Source: Xanthomonas hortorum (GTDB lineage: Bacteria > Pseudomonadota > Gammaproteobacteria > Xanthomonadales > Xanthomonadaceae). Taken from it: DNA of 64,000 bases. The notes beneath the pieces were generated by a model, which worked only from the letters and a program-made list of their open reading frames with translations, made no database searches and had not been told where the DNA came from. Location: NCBI RefSeq assembly GCF_024339125.1, contig NZ_CP101417.1, forward strand, positions 4,785,001 to 4,849,000. The letters run 5' to 3'. The translations under genes were made by a program, and so were the position numbers. This document shows positions 50,336-58,260 of the stretch, piece by piece. Position 1 is the stretch's first letter. Every line of letters begins with the position of its first letter.

Positions 50336-50556
50336 ACCTGCAGCGCACGATCGAGGTTGCTCGCGCGGCTGCGCGTATGGGAGAGCCTGGTCCTTTGTCT
50401 ACCGGAGAAGCGCTGACCGCCGCTCTGGTGCTGAATCGTGCCGATTGGCTGGCCGAGATGGACTACACCATCGCCGAGGCGCTGGACCGTATCGACTCCG
50501 ACACCGTGCAGCATCTGCGGGATGCCGAACGCGCATTGCGCCGGGAGGTACCGTGA
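50332..50556 (+). CDS. Small early phage protein, unknown
   Basis: A 74-aa helical protein from ATG 50332 (MNLQRTIEVARAAARMGEPGPLSTGEALTAALVLNRADWLAEMDYTIAEALDRI). It overlaps its neighbours by 4 nt on each side. No family is recognised. Confidence 0.6.
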   Translation: MNLQRTIEVARAAARMGEPGPLSTGEALTAALVLNRADWLAEMDYTIAEALDRIDSDTVQHLRDAERALRREVP

Positions 50557-50825
50557 CGCAACGTCAGGTCGACCACAACACACCACTGCCGGGCTGTAGG
50601 AACGGCCACACCGCGCGCCACATCCTCGACCTTCGCCGTCCTGAGGCTGGTGGCGGGCACTTCGTGGAGTGCGCCTGCGGGCGCACGCAGAAGCATCCCA
50701 GCTTCGAGCTGGCCATCGCCGAGTGGCGACGTGGCAACGGGATCCGCGCGGCGCGTCAGCCCCGTCCAGCAGCCAGCAACGTGGTGCAGATGGGGCTGCG
50801 ACTGACCGGAGGTACGGGGCGATGA
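50553..50825 (+). CDS. Small phage protein with zinc-knuckle-like cysteines
   Basis: A 90-aa protein with a GTG start at 50553 behind GGGAGG. It holds PGCRNGHTARHILDL and HFVECACGRTQKHPSFELAIAEWRRGN, with Cys and His residues that may bind zinc. It is typical of short phage proteins near the right arm; role unknown. Confidence 0.6.
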   Translation: MTQRQVDHNTPLPGCRNGHTARHILDLRRPEAGGGHFVECACGRTQKHPSFELAIAEWRRGNGIRAARQPRPAASNVVQMGLRLTGGTGR

Positions 50826-51097
50826 CGCAAAACCTGCAGCGCCATGCTAGCAACGACTGCATTACGGATACGAAGCGCACGGCGGTGATCGTCAGTGCGT
50901 TGAGTCATGAGGGATTGAGCGTCCAGACCGCTGACGGCAAACCAGCGAGGCTTGCAGTTGTCGATCAAGATGGACGCGTTATTGCAGTTGGCCAAGAGAT
51001 TGCTGCTGCGGCCTTCGATGCGTCCGTGAAGTCGTATCGCAACTTCTTAATCGGCAACGGCCACCTGCGTATCCTGTCGAAGCCAGTACCGACCTAA
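50822..51097 (+). CDS. Small phage protein at the right end
   Basis: A 91-aa protein (KRTAVIVSALSHEGLSVQTADGKPARLAVVDQDGRVIAVGQEIAAAAFDASVKSYRNFL). It is the last phage gene, ending 35 bp before attR. Overlap with the previous gene is 4 nt. No family is recognised. Confidence 0.6.
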   Translation: MTQNLQRHASNDCITDTKRTAVIVSALSHEGLSVQTADGKPARLAVVDQDGRVIAVGQEIAAAAFDASVKSYRNFLIGNGHLRILSKPVPT

Positions 51098-51132
51098 CGA
51101 AGCCTCTTACTCAAAGTTTACTTGAACTAACT

Positions 51133-51143
51133 TTCGGGCAGCC
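51133..51143. other. attR core (TTCGGGCAGCC)
   Basis: Second copy of the 11-bp core at 11248-11258. To its right the complement reads the native rimO start. To its left lies phage DNA. Confidence 0.93.
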
Positions 51144-51182
51144 AAGGCTGACGAAGCCGACTTTGGGGTTCAGCTGGGACAT
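51133..51182 (-). pseudogene. rimO: Displaced native 5' end of rimO
   Basis: On the minus strand ATG 51182 encodes MSQLNPKVGFVSLGCPK, the usual xanthomonad RimO N-terminus. It then runs into phage sequence (VSSSKL) and stops at 51113-51111. It is the part cut off from rimO by the prophage. Its promoter is presumably still in 51183-51364 and now drives only a 23-codon frame. Confidence 0.93.
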
Positions 51183-51364
51183 GGAAGCAGGAGCCTGGGG
51201 AACGGAGCGGCCTGGGGCCTGAGTGCAGCAATTATAGCGGCGTGCGGGCAACGCTCTGAACCGCCGGGCCTCGCCAGCCCGGCCGGCTTTGCGAAACCCT
51301 CACTTTTCACGATGCCGGTCCGGCCGATAATGCGCGCCTCCCTCGCTGCACATCAGGAATTCCC

Positions 51365-52027
51365 ATGGGTCACTGGACCACGCTCGACACCCCCGACGGC
51401 CAGGTCGCCGCCTGGCACGCCACTCCGACCACCAGCCCGCGCGGCGGCCTGGTGGTGATCCAGGAGATCTTCGGCGTCAACGAACATATCCGCGCGGTGG
51501 CCGATGATTACGCTGCACGCGGCTACGAAGTGCTGGCACCGGCCTTCTTCGATCTGGAAGAAAAGGACGTGCAGCTGCCCTACGACCAGGAAAGCCTGCA
51601 ACGCGGTCTGGCGCTGGCCAATGCGGTCGGCCTGGAGCGCGCGGTGGAGGTGGTCAAATCCGCCGCCACCCTGCTCAGCCGCGCCGGCAAGGTCGGCACC
51701 GTGGGCTATTGCTGGGGCGGCTCGGTGGCGCTGCTGTCGGCAATCCGCCTGGGCCTGCCCTCGGTCAGCTACTACGGCGGCCGCAACACCCAGTTGCTGG
51801 ACGAAACCCCCAAGGCGCCGGTGATGTTCCACTTCGGCGAGCGCGATACCAGCATTCCGCCCGAGGCGATCCAGGCCCACCGCGAGAAGCTGCCGCAGAT
51901 GGAAACCTTCGTATATCCGACTGGCCACGCCTTCAATCGCAGCATCGATCCCAACCACTACGACGCCGACAGCGCCGAGCGCGCGTTGGAGCGCACCCTG
52001 GGCTTCTTCGAAGCGCATCTGGGATGA
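51365..52027 (+). CDS. Dienelactone hydrolase family protein
   Basis: A 220-aa alpha/beta hydrolase: VVIQEIFGVNEHIRAVADDYAARGYEVLAPAFF, GYCWGG with nucleophile C116, FHFGERDTSIP with D161, and PTGHAFNR with H188. The Cys-Asp-His triad is that of dienelactone hydrolases, which open lactones in aromatic degradation, although many members have unknown substrates. It is coupled to the HIT gene by a 4-nt overlap. Confidence 0.93.
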   Translation: MGHWTTLDTPDGQVAAWHATPTTSPRGGLVVIQEIFGVNEHIRAVADDYAARGYEVLAPAFFDLEEKDVQLPYDQESLQRGLALANAVGLERAVEVVKSAATLLSRAGKVGTVGYCWGGSVALLSAIRLGLPSVSYYGGRNTQLLDETPKAPVMFHFGERDTSIPPEAIQAHREKLPQMETFVYPTGHAFNRSIDPNHYDADSAERALERTLGFFEAHLG

Positions 52028-52476
52028 GCGGGACCGCAGCGAACGAGCCTGCACAGACCATGTCCGCCGGCAGCGGCTTCGAACTCGATGCGCGTCTTGC
52101 GGCCGACAGCGTATTCGTCGCCGACGGACCGCTGTCGCAGGTGCGGCTGATGGACGACAGCCGCTTCCCGTGGATCGTGCTGGTGCCGCGGATGGCCGCG
52201 GTCAGCGAATGGATCGATCTGGAGGGTGGTCAGCAACGCTTGTTGCTGGCCGAGATCAATCAGCTCTCGCAGCTGCTGCGCGTCGAGCCCGAAGTGACCA
52301 AGCTCAACATCGGCGCGCTGGGCAACATCGTGCGGCAGCTGCACGTACATCTGGTCGGCCGGCATCCGGGCGATGCGGCCTGGCCTGGCCCGGTGTGGGG
52401 CAGCGGCAGCGCGCAGCGCTTCGCACCCGATGCATTGCAACACCGTGTCGCTGCGTGGGCGCAACGGCTACGATAG
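52024..52476 (+). CDS. HIT-family nucleotide hydrolase/transferase
   Basis: A 150-aa protein with FELDARLAADSVFVADGPLSQVRLMDDSRFPWIVLVPR and the histidine triad RQLHVHLVGRH (H-x-H-x3-H variant). HIT proteins hydrolyse nucleoside phosphoramidates or dinucleotides. The variant triad is typical of the proteobacterial HIT subgroup with this N-terminus. Confidence 0.9.
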   Translation: MSGTAANEPAQTMSAGSGFELDARLAADSVFVADGPLSQVRLMDDSRFPWIVLVPRMAAVSEWIDLEGGQQRLLLAEINQLSQLLRVEPEVTKLNIGALGNIVRQLHVHLVGRHPGDAAWPGPVWGSGSAQRFAPDALQHRVAAWAQRLR

Positions 52477-52503
52477 GCGCCCGTCTTTCAACCACCCTTC
52501 CGC

Positions 52504-52671
52504 ATGAAATCCAATGTCGTCGCCGCGCTGATCCTGATCCTCGTCGGCCTGCTGTTTCTGGCCAATAACCTGGGCTGGACCAATGTCAGCCTGGGCCGGC
52601 TGATCGCCACGTGGTGGCCGGCGGCATTGGTCGCTTGCGGCGTTGGCATGCTGTTTGGGCGGGGCAAGTAG
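52504..52671 (+). CDS. Micro-membrane protein, 55 aa (LiaF/DUF5668-like TM)
   Basis: MKSNVVAALILILVGLLFLANNLGW, a second hydrophobic part (RLIATWWPAALVACGVGMLF) and a short charged end. The LGWxxxxxxxLIxTWWPAxLVAxG pattern is that of the small LiaI/LiaF-type TM domain. A close paralogue lies at 53020. Function unknown. Confidence 0.75.
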   Translation: MKSNVVAALILILVGLLFLANNLGWTNVSLGRLIATWWPAALVACGVGMLFGRGK

Positions 52672-52733
52672 CCGGGAATTGGGACTGGGGTAAGCAGTCG
52701 ATCAGCCCCGCGCGTCATCAGATCGCCGAGATC

Positions 52734-52768
52734 CCTTCTCCCATCGGGAGAAGGTGCCCCTAAGGGGC
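52734..52768. repeat. Double hairpin (dispersed Xanthomonas repeat type)
   Basis: CCTTCTCCC-ATC-GGGAGAAGG (52734-52754) is followed by GCCCCTAAGGGGC (52756-52768). The CTCTCCC...GGGAGA motif is dispersed in these genomes. It lies in the 348-bp gap between the two micro-membrane genes, which otherwise holds nothing I can name. Confidence 0.65.
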
Positions 52769-53019
52769 GGATGAGGGTACGCGCGAAGCCTCATGCGCTA
52801 GCCAACTGCACCCGTAGGAACCAGGGTTCCAGCATCCCTGAAAATGTCGATGACCTGATGGCCAGCGATCAACCGCAGGCGACATGGCCACAGCAGCCAG
52901 TCAGCGAGCCTTGCGGCCCTGCCAACATGACCTTTGTCATCCGCGATTGTTGACTTCCGGCACCTGATCGGCGCGCGCATCCCGCGCAGCATGGCCTCAC
53001 ACCTACCGAGGACATCGCC

Positions 53020-53205
53020 ATGCGCTACCGCCTGATTCCTGCACTGTTTCTGATCACGTTGGGCAGCTTATTCCTGCTGGACAACCTAGGGCTGGCCCGT
53101 TTCGATCTTGGCAACCTGGTTTCAACCTGGTGGCCGGCGTTGCTGATCGCCGCTGGCGTGCGCCAACTGCTGCGCTACTGGGAGCGCGCGACCGCGACCT
53201 GCTGA
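53020..53205 (+). CDS. Micro-membrane protein, 61 aa, paralogue of 52504-52671
   Basis: MRYRLIPALFLITLGSLFLLDNLGL, then NLVSTWWPALLIAAGVRQLLRYW. It shares the two-segment layout and the (D/N)NLG...TWWPALL(I/V)AxGV motif with the gene 350 bp upstream, so a local duplication is likely. Confidence 0.75.
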   Translation: MRYRLIPALFLITLGSLFLLDNLGLARFDLGNLVSTWWPALLIAAGVRQLLRYWERATATC

Positions 53206-53231
53206 GGCAGGGTCACGGCCGCACCACCGCA

Positions 53232-53801
53232 TCAGGTGCGCGGCAGGGTCACGCCGGTCTGGCCCTGATACTTGCCGCCGCGGTCCTTGTACGAGGTCTC
53301 GCAGACTTCGTCGGACTGGAAGAACAGCATCTGCGCCACGCCTTCGTTGGCGTAGATGCGCGCCGGCAGCGGCGTGGTGTTGCTGAATTCCAACGTGACG
53401 TGGCCTTCCCACTCCGGCTCCAGCGGGGTCACGTTGACGATGATGCCGCAACGCGCGTAGGTGCTTTTGCCCAGGCACACCACCAGGGTGTCGCGCGGGA
53501 TGCGGAAATATTCCACCGTGCGGGCCAGTGCGAAGCTGTTCGGCGGGATGATGCAGACATCGGATTCGATATCGACAAAGCTGCCCGGATCGAAATGCTT
53601 CGGGTCGACGATCGTCGAGTTGATGTTGGTGAAGATCTTGAACTCGCGCGAGCAGCGCACGTCGTAGCCGTAGCTGGAGGTGCCGAAGCTGACGATGCGC
53701 TGGCCGGCGGCGTCGTGCTTGATCTGGCCAGGTTCGAACGGCTCGATCATCGCCTGCTGTTCGGCCATGCGCCTGATCCAGCGGTCGCTCTTGATGCTCA
53801 T
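53232..53801 (-). CDS. dcd: dCTP deaminase
   Basis: A 189-aa enzyme: [94 protein letters not shown] and [30 protein letters not shown]. It converts dCTP to dUTP for dTTP synthesis. The length is normal and the active-site Arg and Glu (Cx[15 protein letters not shown]) are present. Confidence 0.97.
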   Translation of the reverse strand: MSIKSDRWIRRMAEQQAMIEPFEPGQIKHDAAGQRIVSFGTSSYGYDVRCSREFKIFTNINSTIVDPKHFDPGSFVDIESDVCIIPPNSFALARTVEYFRIPRDTLVVCLGKSTYARCGIIVNVTPLEPEWEGHVTLEFSNTTPLPARIYANEGVAQMLFFQSDEVCETSYKDRGGKYQGQTGVTLPRT

Positions 53802-53897
53802 GTGATGTTCCTTGAAGACGGAAGGCGACGGCCCCAGCGGCCCGCGCGAAGACGGCGAATTCTAACAAGCGGCCGGCACTGCTGGCCGACCCGCGCG

Positions 53898-54749
53898 CTA
53901 CAGCAACGAGGCCGAAATCGGAATGCTGGCGCGCGGGCGCTTGCCCAGCTCTTCGGTCAGGCGCGCAGCGGCGGCCAGATAGGCCTTGGCTGCTGCCGAC
54001 TCGGGCGCGGCAACGACAATCGGCTGGCCGGCATCGCCCTGCTCGCGGATCGCAATCTCCAACGGCAACGACCCTAGCAAGGGCACGCCGTACTGCGCCG
54101 CCATGCGCTCGCCGCCGCCTTCGCCGAACAGATGCTCCCGGTGGCCGCAACTGGAACAGGTGTGCACTGCCATGTTCTCCACGATTCCAAGTACCGGCAC
54201 CTCTACCTTTTCGAACATCTTCAAGGCCTTGCGCGCATCCAGCGTGGCGATGTCCTGTGGCGTGGTGACGATCACCGCGCCGGCCACCGGAATCTTCTGC
54301 GACAGCGTCAGCTGGATGTCGCCGGTGCCTGGCGGCAGGTCGATCAGCAGATAGTCTAGGTCGTCCCACAGCGTGTCGTTGAACAGCTGTGTCAACGCCG
54401 AGGTCGCCATCGGCCCGCGCCAGATCATCGGCGTGTCCTGGTCGACCAGCAAGCCGATCGACATCGCTTCGATGCCGAATGCGCGCAGCGGCTCGATCGA
54501 CTTGTTGTCCGGGCTGTCCGGCCGCCCGCTCAGGCCCAGCATCGCCGGCACGCTCGGTCCGTAGATGTCCGCATCCAGCACGCCGACGCGCGCGCCCTGC
54601 TGGTGCAAGGCCAGCGCCAGATTCACCGCCGTGGTGGACTTGCCCACCCCGCCCTTGCCGGAGCCGACCGCGATCACATTGCGGATCCGCGGATGCGGCG
54701 CCAGTGCGCCCTGTACCGCATGCGCGGGGATTCTGCGCTCGCCGGTCAT
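53898..54749 (-). CDS. mrp: Iron-sulfur cluster carrier ATPase (Mrp/ApbC/NBP35)
   Basis: A 283-aa ParA-fold ATPase: VGSGKGGVGKST (deviant Walker A), DADIYGPSVPAMLG, DYLLIDLPPGTGD and ENMAVHTCSSCGH with the CxxC that bridges a 4Fe-4S cluster. The family carries iron-sulfur clusters to target enzymes. I prefer ATG 54749, because AGGTG is 8 nt upstream; a GTG 9 nt earlier is possible. The N-terminal MIP18-like domain of longer Mrp is missing, as usual in this genus. Confidence 0.94.
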   Translation of the reverse strand: MTGERRIPAHAVQGALAPHPRIRNVIAVGSGKGGVGKSTTAVNLALALHQQGARVGVLDADIYGPSVPAMLGLSGRPDSPDNKSIEPLRAFGIEAMSIGLLVDQDTPMIWRGPMATSALTQLFNDTLWDDLDYLLIDLPPGTGDIQLTLSQKIPVAGAVIVTTPQDIATLDARKALKMFEKVEVPVLGIVENMAVHTCSSCGHREHLFGEGGGERMAAQYGVPLLGSLPLEIAIREQGDAGQPIVVAAPESAAAKAYLAAAARLTEELGKRPRASIPISASLL

Positions 54750-55086
54750 GCGCGGCACACCTGCGCGGGGGCGATGGTCACGCTCACAACACTTTCCAAC
54801 ATCGTCGTCATTGCCTACCTGAATTCGTCGTGGGCGTAGCGGCAGCGGCGAAAAACGCCGCCGGGTACTGCGCCATGGAGGTGGTCAGTGTACCGGCTCG
54901 TCTATACACATCCGCATTGGCGACTTCGCTGAAGAAATTCACAAGCAGATACGAATATGTCAAGCGAAGACATATTTCACAAAGATAGACACATTCTTAA
55001 GGAATTGTTACGTTCGGGTTCCAGTTCAGCCAGCGCTCAGCGAGCACAGCTGTTTCGCCAAATTCCAGCGAGGAATCTGCAAGGTC
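54750..55086. promoter_or_regulatory. mrp/TonB-receptor intergenic region with shared 13-mer TTACGTTCGGGTT
   Basis: This 337-bp divergent gap holds both promoters. TTACGTTCGGGTT (55008-55020) recurs exactly at 58188-58200, the same kind of position (about 60-80 bp) before the next TonB-receptor gene. No gene is seen. Confidence 0.5.
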
Positions 55087-57886
55087 ATGTCGAGTCGTCT
55101 TCCGCACTACACACAGCGTCATCGTTTGAGCACCGCATTATTTGCCGTACTGGTCGCTTCTGCCGGACAAGCTGCAGCGCAATCAGAAAACGGTGTCGCG
55201 CCCGGCACCACCGATCTGGACAAGGTCACCGTTACCGGCTCGCGCATCGCGCGTACCGGCTTTGTGACGCCCTCGCCGGTCACGGCGATCAGCGCCGAAG
55301 AAATCCGCGCCACCGGCGCGACCACCATCAGCGACCTGATGGCACGCATGCCGGCGCTGGCGCCGAGCTACACGCTGGGCAATTCCACCCGCTTCATCGG
55401 GACCGCCGGCCTGGGCCTGCTCGACCTGCGCGGCATGGGCGTGGATCGCACCCTGGTACTGGTCAACGGGCGTCGCCATGTGGGTTCCAGCCCGGGCTCG
55501 ACCGCGGTGGACGTCAACACGATCCCGGTGGAATGGGTCGAACGTGTCGAAGTCATCACCGGTGGCGCCTCGGCCGTGTACGGCGCCGACGCAGTGGCCG
55601 GTGTGGTCAACTTCATCCTCAAGAAGAACTTCACCGGCTTCGAGACGCGCGCGCAGACCGGCCTGGCCGATGAGGGCAACTACAACCGCTCCTTTGCCAG
55701 CTTCTCGGCAGGCACCGACTTTGCGGACGGCCGCGGCAACATCGCAGTGTCCGGTGAATACAGCAAGCAGGACCGCTTCGGTCGCGGCAACCGCGCCATC
55801 GGTCGCGAGTACCTGGTGTCGGTGCAGAACCCCAATTTCGATCCCACCCGCCCTCCGAGCGAGAGCAATCCGCAGAACGTACTCAGCGGCCCGGGCGGCA
55901 ATCATTCCACGTCCTACGGTGGCACCTTCAACCTGGGCACGTTCGATTTCCGCAACCCGGCCAGCTACGGCAACCGCTACCTGTTCAACGACGACGGCAG
56001 CTTCCGCCGCAATCGCTACAACGGCACGGTAGTGAGCAACACCTCGTGCGTGGATTGCGATTTCGCCGATCTGAATGCGGTGGCCGACCTGCAGCCCGGC
56101 TTTGATCGCAAGAGCGTCAACACCATGATCAACTTCGAGATCAGCGAGAACCATCGCCTGTTCTTCGAAGGCAAGTACAGCGAGACCGATTCGGAATTCT
56201 TCGGCCAGCCGGCGTTCGACAGTTCGCTGCGCGTGCGTCGCCAGAATCCGTATGTCAGTCCCGAACTCGGTGCGTTGATGGATTCGCGCGGTGCCACGCA
56301 GATCCTGATGAACCGCTTCAACGTCGATGCCGGTCGTCGCGGCGAGAACATCGAGCGCAAGACCTATCGCGCCGTGCTCGGTGCCGAAGGCAACTTCACC
56401 GACAACTGGACCTACGACGTGTCTGCCAACTACGGTCGGCAATGGCGCGGTCACGCCGGAAGCCGCCGCCTGGTTCAACACCACCGCGCGCGCGCAGGCC
56501 AAGATCCAGCAAACCGTGTTCAGCGCATCGGTAGCCAACAGCAACCTGCTGTCGCTGCCGGCCGGCGACATCGGTTTTGCCGGTGGCGTGGAATACCGCA
56601 AGGAGCAGAGCGAGCAGATCACCGATTCGTTGGCAGCCTCGGGCGTGACCTTCCTCAACGCCATCCCCAACAGTGGCGGCGAGTACACCGTCAAGGAAAT
56701 CTTCGTCGAAAGCACCATTCCGTTGCTGGCCGGCCTGCCGGGCGTGGATCGACTGGCGCTGGATGTGGCAGGGCGCTATTCGGACTACGACAGCATCGGC
56801 TCGACCAAGACCTGGAACGTGGGCCTGGACTGGACCATCATCCCGTCGCTGCGTCTGCGCGGCACCGTGGCGCAGGCAGTGCGTGCACCCAGCATCGGCG
56901 AGTTGTACGACTCGCAGAGCGAGAACTTCGCGACCATCAACGATCCTTGCAACTACCTGCCGACCAATTCCAATCGTCCTGGTACTGCTGGCGACGTGGC
57001 ATTGCGCCAGGCCAACTGCAGCGCGCTGGGCGTGCCGGTCGGTTGGATCGACACCTTTACCTCGACCCGCCCGGGCGTGAGCGGCGGCAACCCGGAGTTG
57101 AAGCCGGAACGTGCGCGCAGCCTGTCGTATGGTCTGGTCTGGCAACCGGAGTTCTTCGAAGGCTTCGGCATGTCGATCGACTACTGGCGCATCGACTTGC
57201 AGGACGCGATCGGCACGGTGACTGCAGAGACCAACGCAACGCGCTGCGTGGACAATCCGGGTGGCATCGACAACAGCTTCTGCGGCTTCGTGCAGCGTGC
57301 CCCGCTGGGTGGATTCACCGACCCGCAGGGACGCATCTATCCCGAGCACAGCATCATCGGCTGGCAGGCGCTGAACGAAAACCTGTCACGCTCGCGGCGT
57401 GTGGGCGTGGATCTGGAAATGGAATACCGCTTCCAGATTGGCCAAGGCAATACGGTGCTGCGCTTTGTCGGCACGCGCCTGATCCAGTCGCGCGAATGGG
57501 TGTTCCAGGACTTCCCGGCCGAGTACGACGAGTACGTGACCTACGTGACCGACCCGCGCTGGCGCGCGCAGTTCCAGACCAAGTACAACTGGAACGAATG
57601 GCGCGCCTCGTGGGACATGAACTACGTGGACGGCAATCTGCGCGTGACCCCGGAGAGCTACAACAGCAACCCGGGCTCGGCCAGCCCGATCAAGAACGGC
57701 TCGTACACCTACCACAACGTCCAGTTCGGCTATCAGTTCCCCGGCTCGAAGATCGACGTCTACCTGGGCATCGACAACGCCTTCGACAAGGACCCGCCGC
57801 GCAACTACTTCGGCTCGGACTTCAATTCTGCGCTGTATGACAACGTCGGGCGGTTCTTTTACCTGGGCACGACAGTCCGGTTCTGA
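55087..57886 (+). pseudogene. TonB-dependent receptor broken by an out-of-frame internal deletion
   Basis: The first ~450 codons (55087 to about 56437) encode a signal peptide ending AGQAAAQ and a plug domain with TISDLMARMPALAPSY, GLLDLRGMGVDRTLVLVNGRRHVG and ITGGASAVYGADAVAGVVNFI, then the first barrel strands to VSANYGR. The rest of the barrel lies in the next frame from about 56440 (NGAVTPEAAAWFNTTARAQAKIQQ) to the proper C-terminus LGTTVRF at 57886. Relatives have a stretch of extracellular loop between these two points, so a deletion that is not a multiple of three is likely. The first frame stays open by chance to 57840. As read, no working receptor can be made. A sequencing error would give no lost loop, so a real deletion is favoured. 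Confidence 0.85.
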
Positions 57887-57910
57887 GGCCTGTTGGCGAT
57901 GCATCGAAAA

Positions 57911-57935
57911 GGCCCCGTTTGACGGGGTCTTTTTT
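57911..57935 (+). terminator. Rho-independent terminator after the broken receptor gene
   Basis: GGCCCCGT-TTG-ACGGGGTC followed by six T. It ends the receptor gene. The remaining ~325 bp to 58260 are a long leader with no gene; they hold the 13-mer at 58188. Confidence 0.88.
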
Positions 57936-58260
57936 GACTTCATGTTTCAGATGAAACCAACAAGACGCGACAATCAGTTACTGATATGGCGGCAAGGTAG
58001 TGTTCGGTTGAGCCGCTCCATGTCACGCCGCATCGCGCGCACTGACAAAAATGAATACTTGCGTGACCCAAGCCGGGCGGTATTCGCATGCCAGGCAATT
58101 TGTGCGCAGATCCGCATATTCGGTGCGGATCTCGCCCTTTTCATTAACGAATCATTCAAAAGGCTTGCGACTCAGCCCACAGATTCATTACGTTCGGGTT
58201 AAGGCCATCTGACTCTTCGATGACCGCCACTTCTCCCGATACCCAGTTGAAAGGTTAGGA

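Larger units (their letters stand above)
11248..51143. mobile_element. P2-like prophage, ~39.9 kb, serine-integrase type, inserted in rimO
   Basis: It is bounded by 11-bp attL and attR cores. It encodes a large serine integrase, a repressor and Cro-like pair, an Ogr-type activator, a primase/ATPase, and a full P2-type set of packaging, capsid, tail and lysis genes, all open. Module order differs from P2 in two ways: J-I-fibre-tfa precede V-W, and the integrase is a serine and not a tyrosine recombinase. Accessory loads sit at 14171-20203 (nuclease/Imm11 block), 20230-21103 (Com/methyltransferase), 30073-31242 (type III effector) and 43073-43431 (integron cassette). Reconstruction of attB restores an uninterrupted rimO. 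Confidence 0.93.

Noticed and set aside
55183-56718. 511-codon minus frame
   Set aside because: Antisense to the TonB receptor plug and barrel.
55087-57840. 917-aa receptor as a real full-length protein
   Set aside because: After VSANYGR the sequence loses all receptor character, while the next frame continues it to a proper C-terminus.
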